DNA of 64,000 nt from Cacajao melanocephalus (lineage: Eukaryota > Chordata > Mammalia > Primates > Pitheciidae), in the NCBI GenBank assembly GCA_963573385.1, contig CAUYLG010047192.1:1-64000 (forward strand). The letters are read 5' to 3'. Position 1 is the first letter of the stretch, and each line of letters starts with the position of its first letter. Position numbers and translations under genes: made by a program. The notes beneath the pieces were generated by a model. It was not told the origin of the DNA. It ran no database searches and saw only the letters and a program-made list of their open reading frames with translations. Positions 27,365 through 58,225 of the stretch are shown piece by piece.

Positions 27365-27700
27365 TTTTTTTTTTTGAGACAGGGTCTCACTGTTTCCCAG
27401 ACTGGAGTGCAATGGCATGATCTTGGCTTACTGCAACCTCTGCCACCCAGGTTCAAGTGATTTGCTTGCCTCAGCCTCCTGAGTAGCTGGGATTACAGGC
27501 GCACGGCACCATGCCTGGCAGGGTTTCACCACGTTGGCCTGGCTGGTCTTGAACTTCTGACCTCAAGTGATCTGGCCACCTCGGCTTCCCAAAGTGCTGG
27601 GATTACAGGCGTAAGCCACTGCGCCTGGCTCCATTTCTTTATGTTCCTGAGTAGCTGGGATTATAGGCATAAGCCACCATGCCCAGCTAATTTTTATATT
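27365..27700 (-). repeat. Alu, antisense, plus a right fragment
   Basis: Main copy 27365-27630. An extra piece at 27640-27700 repeats the gagtagctgggattataggc segment. Confidence 0.8.
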
Positions 27701-28164
27701 TTTGTAAGGCTTCATGGAATGTGTGTTCCCAAATATCCTTTAGGGATCATGAAAGGTAAAACAGTGTGATCTCCTGGATTGGGGCTTGTAGGTACATCTG
27801 AATTGTCTGCCCTCTACAGAGATGAAAGAAATTATACTTTGAACAGAATCTCCCTCCCTCTTAGGTAGCTAAGGTAGCCCATGGGGCAAGCCAGCCATGT
27901 CTTGTGGTATCTGTACCTCTTGGCCTAAAGGCTTAGGGCTGGGCCACTTGCTCAGTTCTCTGACAAGCACAATAGTATTCCCTTGTGACTCTGTTCTCCC
28001 AGTTGGAGACTTTGATGTTTCCTTCTAACAGGTTTCAGTGAAGACAGATCCTGTTCCAGGTGCCTACACTGGAAACTTGGAGATCCTGCTTCCCAGACCA
28101 CAGCTGTGGGGAACTTGGGGCGGAGCAGAGAAGTTTCTGTATTCAGCTGCCCAGGCAGAGGAGA

Positions 28165-28187
28165 ATGGGGTCTCCACAGCCTGAAGA

Positions 28188-28191
<4 letters not shown>
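28165..28191 (+). CDS. 8-codon upstream ORF overlapping the ATN1 start
   Basis: ATG at 28165 reads MGSPQPEE and stops at TGA 28189-28191. That stop overlaps the main ATG (28188-28190) as ATGA, within the same exon. Possible translational control; see findings. Confidence 0.5.
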
Positions 28192-35706
<7,515 letters not shown>

Positions 35707-36230
35707 AAGCTGCGATCAAGAGAGCACCATGGCTCCTACATTGGACCTTGGAGCAATTCCCACCCTCCCCCCCACCCCGCCCTTGGCCTGCCACCGAGAG
35801 CCAAGAGGGTGCTGCTCAGTTGCTGGACAGAGGGAGGGAGGGACAGAGGGACGGACAGACAGACAGAAGGCCAAGGCCAGGCCCAGTGTGGTGGGTGTGG
35901 TGTGCAGAGGTGGGGAGGTGGTGAAGGTGGGGACAGAAAGTGCACAGAATCTTGGACCAGGTCTCTCTTCCTTGTCCCCCCTGCTTTTCTCCTCCCCCAT
36001 GCCCAACCCCCGTGGCCGCCGCCCCTCTCCCGCCCCATTGGTGTGATGATTTCATCTGTTAGATGTGGCTGTTTTGCGTAGCATCGTGTGCCACCCGTGC
36101 CCCTCCCCAATCCCTGTGTGCGCACCCCCTCTGCAATGTATGCCCTTTGCCCTTTCCCCACATTAATAATTTATATATATAAATATCTATATGACGCTCT
36201 TAAAAAAACATCCCAACCAAAACCAACCAA
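35707..36230 (+). other. ATN1: ATN1 3' UTR
   Basis: Non-coding after TAG. It ends in an AT-rich stretch (taataatttatatatataaat, 36164-36186) and an A-rich run. No canonical AATAAA is seen, so cleavage probably uses a variant hexamer such as TATAAA. Confidence 0.6.
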
Positions 36231-36524
36231 ACAAAAACATCCTCACAACTCCCCAGGAACATGGCTGTGACTGGTTCTTTGCGGGATGTGGGGGTGAGGC
36301 TGGATTTCAGTGCAGCGGTGCCTAAAGAGAGCTGTGTAGCCAGGGTCTGGCAGGGAAGCGGGAAGGGACCAGACCTCCTTTGGGAACTTGGTGTGGGGGC
36401 CGGAAAGAATTGGAGAGGATCCCTGAAGATCCCAGAGCCTTGACTCATCTGGAGGTGGTACACCACGGGTGCTGGTGCTCCCTCCTGCCCCAAGGCCGGG
36501 AAGTCAAGATACTGGAGGCCTCAG

Positions 36525-36950
36525 CTGGGACTCTGTGGCTCACGCCTGTAATCCCAGCACGTTGGGAGGCCGAGGCGGGTGGATTGCTTGAGCCCAGGAG
36601 TTGGAAACCAGTTTGGGCAACATAGAGAAACCCCATCTTAAAAAAAAGAAGTCCAGCCGGGTGCGGTGGCTCATGCCTGTAATCCCAGCACTTTGGGAGG
36701 CCGAGGCGGGTGGATCTCCTGAGGTCAGGAGTTAAAGACCAGCCTGGCCAACATGGTGAAAGCTCGTCTCAATTAAAAAAAAAAAAAAAGTCCGCCAGGC
36801 GTTGTGGCGCACATGTGGTCCCAGCTACTCGGGAGGCTGAGGTGGGAGCATCACCTGCGAGTCGAGGCTGCGGTGAATCATGATTGCACCACTGTACTCC
36901 AGCCTGGGCGACAGAGCAAGGCCCTATCTCAAAACAAAAGAAACCCCAAC
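36525..36950 (+). repeat. two sense Alus
   Basis: A partial copy (36525-36650) followed by a fuller one (36656-36940), between ATN1 and RNU7-1. Confidence 0.85.
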
Positions 36951-37407
36951 CAGCCAAACCCCGGAGGCCTGAGACAGGCCCACCTCTGACGTGGTCAGGT
37001 CTAGGAATCTATTCAGACGTTCCCGTTACGGGTCTTACTGCTAGGAGCCACCGGACTCCTCTGGAACAAAGGCTTCAGAGTCCTGAATCCTTTCCGTGGA
37101 ATACTTTACGAAACGGTTATGAAGCGGGGGTGGGGTAGGCTGGTTTTAATAGGTCCAGGCGACTAGTACCTGGCAGCCTTAACCACCCTACAGTTTGCTA
37201 GGGGAGTGGCTGATAATCTCAAAAGCCTGGAAAGGAAGGGAAATCGGACCGGGCGTTATGCTCTGTCACCCATCAGTAGGCAAGGCCATCTTGGGAAAGC
37301 GCGAGAACGCTTTTTGCTCTGGGCTTTTACAGCCGAATCCAGATCTCCGGCTTTAACAACGAAGGGGCTGTGACTGCCTCTTTTCTCAACCAATCAGCAT
37401 CGACTTC
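36951..37407. other. unique sequence upstream of RNU7-1
   Basis: About 450 bp with no gene or repeat recognised, running up to a CCAAT box (37390-37394) near the U7 distal element. Confidence 0.5.
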
Positions 37408-37415
37408 ATTTGCAT
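37408..37415 (+). promoter_or_regulatory. RNU7-1: U7 distal sequence element (octamer)
   Basis: A perfect ATTTGCAT Oct-1 site about 200 bp before the U7 start, the usual DSE position. The CCAAT box lies about 14 bp upstream. Confidence 0.85.
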
Positions 37416-37550
37416 AGGCGGATAGCAAATGTTCGGGAATCTAGAATGATTTAAGTAAGTTCCTTAGAATATTACTTTTTCCTACTGAAAGTTACAACAT
37501 GCATCGTCGTTTATACAGTAAAAGGAACAAGAAGAAAACTCCACCTGAGC

Positions 37551-37569
37551 TCACCCTCACCAATTGTGG
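37551..37569 (+). promoter_or_regulatory. RNU7-1: U7 proximal sequence element
   Basis: tcaccctcaccaattgtgg lies about 60 to 42 nt before the U7 start and resembles the SNAPc-bound PSE. No TATA box follows, as expected for a Pol II snRNA gene. Confidence 0.75.
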
Positions 37570-37610
37570 AGTTCATGCGTATCCCATCTTCTCTCCAGGC
37601 GCATGCCTGC

Positions 37611-37673
37611 TAGTGTTACAGCTCTTTTAGAATTTGTCTAGCAGGCTTTCCGGTTTTTCCCGGAAAGCCCCTT
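37611..37673 (+). ncRNA. RNU7-1: U7 small nuclear RNA
   Basis: The 5' segment gtgttacagctctttt is the part that pairs with the histone downstream element in histone pre-mRNA. The noncanonical Sm site aatttgtctag (37631-37641), which binds the Lsm10/Lsm11-containing ring, follows. A terminal hairpin (ggctttccgg, 37644-37653, with ccggaaagcc, 37660-37669) ends the RNA. Length and order match U7. With octamer, PSE and 3' box all present it looks like the functional copy, not one of the many U7 pseudogenes. Confidence 0.95.
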
Positions 37674-37684
37674 TCACGCAGTTC

Positions 37685-37700
37685 GTTCTTAACAATAGAG
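37685..37700 (+). terminator. RNU7-1: U7 snRNA 3' box
   Basis: gttcttaacaatagag fits the GTTT-N-AAA-N-AGA 3'-end-processing box and lies about 12 nt after the RNA. Confidence 0.7.
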
Positions 37701-37936
37701 TATATTGTGTTTTCAGAATTGCTGTTGTGTTTGTACTTTCATCTCCAGTGCGTGGTTTACCCAGCCCCCAAGCTTGTCATAATGTTTGAGTGCGGAGGTT
37801 CGGGTCCCATTGAGGCTTCCGGCTACGTCTGATGCTGCTTCCTGTCCTCCCTCACTCGCCTTGGGAACTGTGCTAGGACGTGGTTTCTTCCTGAGCTTTC
37901 CATTACTTTCGCGGCACTTGCAGCTTCTGCCGCCCT

Positions 37937-40495
<2,559 letters not shown>

Positions 40496-41150
40496 GTGTC
40501 AGTCTTTTGTGGACCTGACAACCCCCACCTCTCCTCCCCAGATTCTCTCTGCCTTTCCAGGCCACATCCCCCTGAACAGCTATTTCCTATACTCCTGGCT
40601 GGGCCTAACCCTGCTCCAGTGAAGGCTGAAGCTCCTCCCCTTTCCCCAGGGCAGGGTAAGAGGTTGAACTGGGCCCCTCAGCGCCCTGGGTGGGTGGGCC
40701 TGCACATGGGGCACCTCCTCTGAGGAATTGGGCTGTTAGGGCTTTTCCTTAGGCCCTTTGGTTTGTGCCTAGTGAGAGATTTCCCCCATTGGTTGCTCTT
40801 CCCTCAGCCAGGGTTACTTCCTGGTCTTTGCCCCTACCCAACCTCCTGCTGCTCTGTCAGCTTGAGCTCCAGGTGGAGCTCCAGGTGGCTCCTCCTCTCC
40901 CGAGGGAAGGCAGCCCTGGACCGGCGGGAGGGCCTGCTGGACTCCCGCACTGGGGCTGCAGGGAAGCTGGCTGCTGTGGGCGGTCTCAGGCCAGCCCCGC
41001 CCCACCTGTGCTTTTCCTGGAGACTTAGTCCAGGGTTTGTCCCTGCGGTGCCATTGGCCTGGCAGGCTGGATTGAGAAGGAAGTGGCTGATTTCTGAGCG
41101 GTTCTTCCTCACCTGGCTTGGGCCACTGTGCACAGCTGTGCCACTGGCTC
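40496..41150. other. C12orf57-PTPN6 gap and PTPN6 epithelial promoter region
   Basis: About 650 bp with no gene recognised. The last part is GC-rich with GC boxes (ccccgcccc near 40996 and 41152) and CAGCTG E-boxes, and leads into the alternative first exon of PTPN6. Confidence 0.5.
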
Positions 41151-41212
41151 AGCCCCGCCCCCTGAGGCCTTCTGCCGTGACTTCATCCCTCCAGAGAGAT
41201 GCTGTCCCGTGG
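41150..41212 (+). CDS. PTPN6: PTPN6 alternative first exon (epithelial promoter form)
   Basis: ATG at 41199 gives MLSR plus GG up to the donor after 41212 (gg|gtaagt). Splicing to the acceptor at 47951 yields [13 protein letters not shown], the N-terminus of the known second SHP-1 isoform. Only 41199-41212 is coding; the exon start is approximate. Confidence 0.85.
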
Positions 41213-41654
41213 GTAAGTCCGTGCACCACCTGGGTCCCAGTCTCCTGTTAGTTTTGGAGGGAGGAAGGCCTTGTTCGTGCTCATTGCAACATGTGTGTGA
41301 GCCTGAGTGCGATCTGCCGCTGCCCTGTCCTGCGCCTGCTGTCCCTATGAACCTTCCCTTCCTGCAAGGTGTGAGGACCCCTGGGCTCATTCATGCCCCT
41401 CTGCCCCCTCTTTAACATTTTCGCCTGACAAGTGTGTATCTGTTCTCTCCATTGCATTTCTACCTCCAGCCTCTGGGCTCCTGCTTCTGCCTCCTGCTTG
41501 GGACCTGTCTCCTTGGGTAGCTCACATCACCTCAAACATAGCAGCAGTCAGAGGCCACCCGAGAAGGCCCTCCCTTGCCCAGGCAACTTCCCTGCTCTTC
41601 CCAACATCTGACTTTGGTCCCATCTTCTTTCTGTTTCCTTTCACTTCCCTTTCC

Positions 41655-41845
41655 TTTGCATCATTCATTCAACAGATATGTGTTGAGCATCTATTGTGCA
41701 CAGGGTGTTGTTTAAGATGCTGGTGATACTGGAGTGAACAAGACAGACATGGTCCCTGCTTTCACGGAGCTTATGTTCCAGTGGGAGGTTGCAGACCGAA
41801 CAAATAACCCCATAAATTGGATCATTGCAGATTCTCAGAAGTGTT
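41655..41845 (-). repeat. L2 fragment
   Basis: attcattcaacagatatgtg, gtgaacaagacagacatgg and ggagcttatgttccagtggg match the L2 3' end in antisense. Confidence 0.65.
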
Positions 41846-41866
41846 GTGCAAAAAATGAAACAGCCT

Positions 41867-42157
41867 CGGCTGGGTGTGGTGGTCCACACCTGTGATCCCA
41901 GCACTTTGGGAGGCTGAAGTGAGAGGATTGCTTGAGCCCAGGAATTTGAGACCAATCTGGCCAATATAGTGAGACCTTGTCTCTACAAAAAATAAGCTGG
42001 GTGTGGTGGCACACATCTGTGGTTCCAGCTATGGAGAGGCTGAGGTGAGAGGCTTGCTTGAGCCCAGGAGGTCAAGGCTGCAGGGAGTGGTGATTGCACC
42101 ACTGCACACCAGCCTGGGCAACAGAGTGAGACCTTGTCTCAAAGAAAAAAAAAAAAC
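41867..42157 (+). repeat. Alu, sense
   Basis: ggctgggtgtggtggtccac through ctcaaagaaaaaaaaaaaac. Older Alu. Confidence 0.85.
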
Positions 42158-42295
42158 ATGAACCAGCTTCATGTGCTAGCAAGTGACTGGGTGTGCACGT
42201 GATATTACTAGCTGGAGGGATCAGGGAGGGCTTCCTGAGGAGGTGACATTTGAGCTGAGACCTGGATGAGGAGGAAGAGGAGTTAGGTATGGTGG

Positions 42296-42378
42296 AGAAA
42301 GAAAGAAAGAGAGGGAGGGAGGGAGAAAGGAAGGAAGGAAAGAGAGAGAAAGAAGGAAGAAGAAAGAAAAGAAAAAAG
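42296..42378. repeat. GA-rich purine tract
   Basis: An almost uninterrupted purine run of about 80 bp built from gaaa, gagg and ggaa units. Confidence 0.85.
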
Positions 42379-42562
42379 TGATACGGTGATCAAGAGTCAA
42401 GCATCCCTGGGCAGAGGAGATGGAGCGCACAGAACTCTAATGTAGGAACAAACAAAAAAAAGGACAGTGCGCCCGTGACACAGTGACAGGGGACCCTAGA
42501 GGAGCGGAGGCAGGGCCAGGGCAGGTTAGACTTTGTTGGACCTGGGATGGTGAAAGTGAAAA

Positions 42563-43030
42563 CCTGGCTGAGCGAGGTGGCACACACCTGTGATCCCAGC
42601 AATTTGGGAGGCTGAAGTGGGAGGATCACTTGAGCTTGGGAGTTTGAAACCAGCCTGGACAACATAGAGAGATGCTGTCTCTATTTAAAAAAAAAAAAAA
42701 AATTCCGTCCTAAAGTACAGTTACTAAGGGGGAAAAAAAAAAAATTGCTAGGTACGATGGCCCAAGCCTGTAGTCCCAGCAGTTTGGGAGGTGGGAGGAT
42801 CACTTGAGCTCAGCAGTTTAAGAGCACTCTGCGCAACACAGGGAGACCTCATTCCTACTGCTACTACTAATAAATAGCTGGGCATGCTGGCACACACCTG
42901 TGGTCTCAGCTCCTTGGGAGGGTGAGGCAGGAGGATCACCAGAGCCCAGGAGGTCAAGGCTGAAGTGAGCTGTGACTGTGACACTGCACTCCAGCCTGGG
43001 TGACAGAGCAAGATTCTGTCTCAAAGAAGG
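42563..43030 (+). repeat. partial Alu followed by a full Alu
   Basis: A left-arm copy (42563-42700, A-tail) and a second sense copy (42747-43030) whose tail leads into a GA tract. Confidence 0.8.
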
Positions 43031-43135
43031 AAAGAGAGAGAGAGAGAAAGGGAGAGAGAAAGAAAGGAGAGAAAGGAAGAAAGAAAAAGAAGAAAAGAGA
43101 AGGAAGGAGGGAGGGAAGGAAGGAAGGAAGGAAGG
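43022..43135. repeat. GA-rich purine tract
   Basis: A 114-bp purine run of gaaag, gagaga and (gaag)n units directly attached to the preceding Alu tail. Confidence 0.9.
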
Positions 43136-43441
43136 GGCTAGGTGCAGTGGTTCAAGCCTGTAGTCCCAGTACTTTGGGAGGCCGAAGCAGGCGGATCACA
43201 AGGTCAAGAGATCGAGACTACCTGGCCAACATGGTGAAACCGCATCTCTGCTAAAAATACAAAAATTAGCTGGGTGTGGTGGCATGTGCCTGTAGTCTCA
43301 GCTACTCAGGAGGCTGAGGCAGGAGAATTGCTTGAACCGGGGAGGCAGAGGTTTTGGTGAGCCAAGATTGTGCCACTGCACTCCAGCCTGGTGACAGAGC
43401 GAAATTCTGTCTCAGAAGAAAAAAGAAAGAAAGAAAGAAAA
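43136..43441 (+). repeat. Alu, sense
   Basis: ggctaggtgcagtggttcaagc through ctcagaagaaaaaagaaagaaag. Confidence 0.9.
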
Positions 43442-43904
43442 AGTGGCAACCTGCTTACAGAGTACTGGCGAGTTTGTGGGTGTGTGGCTCCCCAGCCCTA
43501 CTGATGTTTGCTTCTCACACTCACCTCTGCTCCTGCCCCAGTGCACATCTCGTCACTGTCTGCCCCACCGACGGGGTTCCTACTGAGTCTTCTGGTCCTA
43601 AATCCCTTCCACGGCCATTTTCCTCCCAGGTAGCTTGGCGAGGCCTCCCCTTGTGCAGATTCCGTCCTTGGTTTCTCAGCCTGGCCTTGAATGACCCTCT
43701 GCAGCAGGGTCCCAACCTCTCAGAGCAACTTTGCTTCAGCCACACAGCTCTGCTCACAGCCAGGCACTACGCACATGAACTCTGTACATGCCACCTCTTT
43801 GCCTTGACACATGCTGCCTCTGGGGGAGCACTTCTCCCTCCACCTTCCATCATGGGCTGTGGCAGTGCCCATCCCATCTGCCCCCTGATGCCATCTGCAG
43901 AGGT

Positions 43905-44095
43905 GTGGTTGGTGGTGGAAAGGGCACCAGGCTCTGGTGTCTCACAGCCTTGTTTTACCCGCCTTCCCACTCACTAGCTTGTGACCTTGGCCAGTTACTT
44001 AACATGTCTGAGTCTTAGTTTCTGTTTCTAAAATTGAGTAAATAACACCTACTAAGTAGTGTTGGCCTGAGGATTAATAGTATAATGTAAAAGCT
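43905..44095 (+). repeat. MIR
   Basis: gaaagggcaccaggctctgg, cttgtgaccttggccagttac and gaggattaatagtataatg follow the MIR order. Confidence 0.65.
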
Positions 44096-44278
44096 GGTGG
44101 CACTGAAACCATGCCACTTACAGGCTTTTCACATGAGTGGGTATTTGGGAAATACTGTTAAGCTCGTTTGTCAGGCGGGGATACTGAGGCTCAGAGAAGT
44201 TCAAAAACTTTCTACAGATTATTTTGCCTGGTTTGCTCTTCCAGACCACATATCTTCTTATATCACCACTGATCTTGA

Positions 44279-44928
<650 letters not shown>

Positions 44929-45634
44929 CGCCTAGTTAGTTTCCTCTGGGTGCTTAGTTAGTTCCTTCCCACCAAGTGGGTTTAAGCCCTGGAAGGAGAA
45001 TGTCTTGGGGCCAGGGCACAGTGGGCATTTGGTGCTAAGCATGGACCTGAAACTTCATGTGTGGTTAAAATTGTGTGTCCATGCGTGGGGGTGGTGCACT
45101 GGAGCAGATATGTGTGTAGGTTGACATGGATGCAGTGCGTGTGGTGTGACTTTGTGTGCATAAGTGGTATGCCTGTGTGTGTGCACCCTGGCCTGTGTAT
45201 GACAAGCAGGCTGTGTGTGTAGGACCAGGAAGCTGTACTGTGGCCACGTATGTGCCTGTGGACCGACGAGTTTGTTCGTTGGACACTGCTCAGTGCCAGG
45301 CATCACGCTGGACTCTGAACACTCAGAGATGAGCGAGACAGACAGCTTTGCATGTGGTCTTCCTGCTGCTTGGCATGGGGTGGGGGTTCGGTGGAGTTCC
45401 AGGTCTCCAGGGTGGTGTCCAAGCTGAAGGGGTAGTCAAAGCTGGACCATGTAATAAACCCACCAGGCAGATTCCCCAGGGCACCAGTGAGAGAAGAAAA
45501 CCAGAAACTAATAGAACAACAACAAAAAAAGAAAAAAAAGAAAAGGAAGAAGAAAAAGTGGAAAGCCTCTTATTGGGGAAAAATTTGGATATTTTATGTT
45601 TCTAAAAATGATAAAGTAGTTATGGGAAAATTAG

Positions 45635-45979
<345 letters not shown>

Positions 45980-46173
45980 TAACATGCATAATATTCATGA
46001 ATATTAAGCACAGAACCTGATCGACTTCATGTTTATACACACCCATGCAAAAAGCATCCAGGTAGAGACAAAGAGCCTTCCCTGCACCCTAAAATTTCCA
46101 CAGAAATTGCTCCCAGTTAGCATATTTATTTTTATAAAGGTAATGCATGCCCATCACATAACATTGAAAAAGA

Positions 46174-46455
<282 letters not shown>

Positions 46456-46467
46456 AGAAAGAAAGAC

Positions 46468-46500
<33 letters not shown>

Positions 46501-46552
46501 AAGAAAGAGGGAGGGAGGGAGGGAGGGAAGGAAAGACAGACAGGCAGGCAAA
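46456..46552. repeat. GA-rich tract with gaca units
   Basis: gaaagaaagacagagagagac, repeated gagaca units, then (gagg)n. Attached to the Alu tail. Confidence 0.85.
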
Positions 46553-46789
46553 GCTATGTAGGAAAGCAAGTGTCCCCAGCCCTGACCTCTAGCCACCCAA
46601 TTCCCCTCCCTTGGGGAGCCACCAGTGTGTGTTTCTTATGTGTCCCCTGTTGAGCTTCTTGTCCTCGTTTTGGTTTGGCGGTGTTGGTGTTTTATTTGGA
46701 ATTACAGGCAGGGAGCATCATATGCCTCAGTGTTTAGGGCCTCTCAGGTCAGCCAGCCCTGAGAAAATCAGCCATGGCGAGGACCTTGG

Positions 46790-46838
46790 CCCCCAGCCCC
46801 CACCCCCAGCCCCCAGCCCCCAGCCCCCAGTCCCCAGG
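46790..46838. repeat. (CCCCCAG)n minisatellite
   Basis: About six copies of a 7-bp cccccag unit with small variants. The minus strand has at least four runs of five G, a strong G-quadruplex candidate. Confidence 0.85.
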
Positions 46839-47099
46839 AGACAGGCCCTCGGTCAGAGTCCCAGGGCAGGGCAGAGGCCTAGGGACAAGAATTAGAAAGG
46901 ACCCAAGTTTGACAGGGCTGCTCAGGGTCATTTTGCCCATGCCTCTGCTACAGTGGCATGGACAAATTGCGTATGTTGGTTAGAGGAGGCACCCTTCTCT
47001 CTTGCAAGCGTTGGCAAGGTCTTAACTATTAATCTCCTGCTCTCATGGCAGCCCCTTTGGACAAGGAGGCTCTTAATCTCTGTTCTTTGAAGCCCAGAG

Positions 47100-47335
47100 G
47101 ACTGATGTATAGGAGTTAAAAGCATCGGCTTTGGAACCGGACTGTCTGGGTTTGAATCCTGGCACTGCAGCTGACTCACTGATGAACTCAGGCAATGCCT
47201 TGAATTCCCTGGGCCTCAGGTTCCTTGTCTGTCAAATGAGGGTAAAGAGAGCCCCTGTTTCATAGGGCTGTGGTGAGAAACCAATCAGACAAGGCATGTG
47301 AACGCCGTTAGAGCACAGCGCCTGGCATCCAGCAG
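47100..47335 (+). repeat. MIR, nearly full length
   Basis: gagttaaaagcatcggctttgg, gggtttgaatcctggcactgc, ctcaggttccttgtctgtc and agcgcctggc follow the MIR consensus order. Confidence 0.8.
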
Positions 47336-47629
47336 GACTCACTTGATGACAGCTGTCACCGCCATCATTGTTATTAGTGCGGGCCAGGGAGGACTGTGTA
47401 AAAGCAGCAGGTGGAGGAGGAAGAGGTGCCATGTGACCGTGTAGGTTCATATGCGTGAAGTATGATCTGGGCCTGAAGTGTGCAAGGCACATGTGTCCTT
47501 ACTGCATGTGGGGTCACATACGTGCAGGGCCATGCTCCTGAGCCTTTGATTGCAGATGTGGGCCCCGTCCCCACCCCCAGTGCCACCATACTCTGCTTCT
47601 CTTCCCTTGTTCTACTCTAAAACGAGAAG

Positions 47630-47855
47630 TACAAGTGAGTTCCCCCAAGGGGTCGGCCGCGCCTCTTCCTGTCCCCGCCCTGCCGGCTGCCCTAGGCCAG
47701 TGGAGTGGCAGCTCCAGAACTGGGACCACCGGGGCTGGTGAGGCAGCTTGGCACTGGGAGCCACGTTAGAGGCTTAGTCCACGAGTTCTCTGCCTGTCCA
47801 GACTAGCTGCGTCGCCTCATTCCCTGTGCCCCCTCCCTCTCCAGAAGCCCCCAGG
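47630..47855 (+). promoter_or_regulatory. PTPN6: PTPN6 haematopoietic promoter and leader
   Basis: The region just before the MVR-coding exon has a cctcttcctgtcc ETS/PU.1-like site (about 47660-47672), a GC box, and no TATA box. This is where the known blood-cell promoter of SHP-1 lies; exact start sites are not visible. Confidence 0.55.
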
Positions 47856-57418
<9,563 letters not shown>

Positions 57419-57815
57419 GCGGGTGCCGTGCTCAGGTGGCCATGGTACAACTCTTCTGCCTGCCTGTCCTCCCTGCCCTGCCCTGTATCCTTGGCTCCAC
57501 TGCCTTCCCTGGGTGGATGGGGTGGCTGCAGCCTCACTCTGCCCTTCCCAGCTGCCCCAGGCCTCCTTGTTCCCCCTCCAGGTTCCAGCCACCCTCTCAC
57601 TCCCTGACCCCTTCTCTTGGCAGCCTCAGCCCAGACCCTGCGGAAGCCTCCCACAGTGGACAGACCCACAACCTGAACCTAGGAGCGCCCCATTCTATTG
57701 TAATTTAAATGGCTGCATCCCTCACACCTCTCCCTGATCCTGTATATAGCCCAGCCAGGCCCCAGTCAGGGCCAGCCCTTCTCCTCTTGTAAATAAAGGC
57801 CTGGGATTACTGTGT
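57419..57815 (+). other. PTPN6: PTPN6 3' UTR
   Basis: About 390 bp after TGA, ending at AATAAA (57792-57797) with a tgtgtgtcgc GT-rich element downstream. Confidence 0.85.
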
Positions 57816-58019
57816 GTCGCCTCTAACTGAGTGCTTTGCTTGCCCGGAGAATGGGCTCCGCCTCCCGTCAGACGGCCGTGGGTCTGGACTCCGCCTCACA
57901 CGTGGGAGGGTGACTGTGGGCGAAGCTCCCCAGTCTCCTTCTTTAAAATGGAGGGCGATCATAACAGGGTGGTTGTGAAAAGCACAAGATGACGGCTGGT
58001 GATAAGACGGGCACAGTGA

Positions 58020-58225
58020 CTCATCACACGCTTGCCATGTGCCCAGGCACTGAGAGGCTACACATGTTACATCAGTCTAGGCACTTTTGTCATTCTCATT
58101 TTACAGTGCAGGAAACTGAGGCACAGAGACACTAAGTAACTTGGTCACTTGCCCAAGGTCACAGGACTATGGAGCTGTGAAGCTGGGATTTGAACCCAGG
58201 CCTTCTGAGCCCAGAGCCCACACCC
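58020..58225 (-). repeat. MIR, antisense
   Basis: cattttacagtgcaggaaactgagg, ttgcccaaggtcacaggac and gggatttgaacccagg are the MIR core in reverse complement. Confidence 0.8.
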
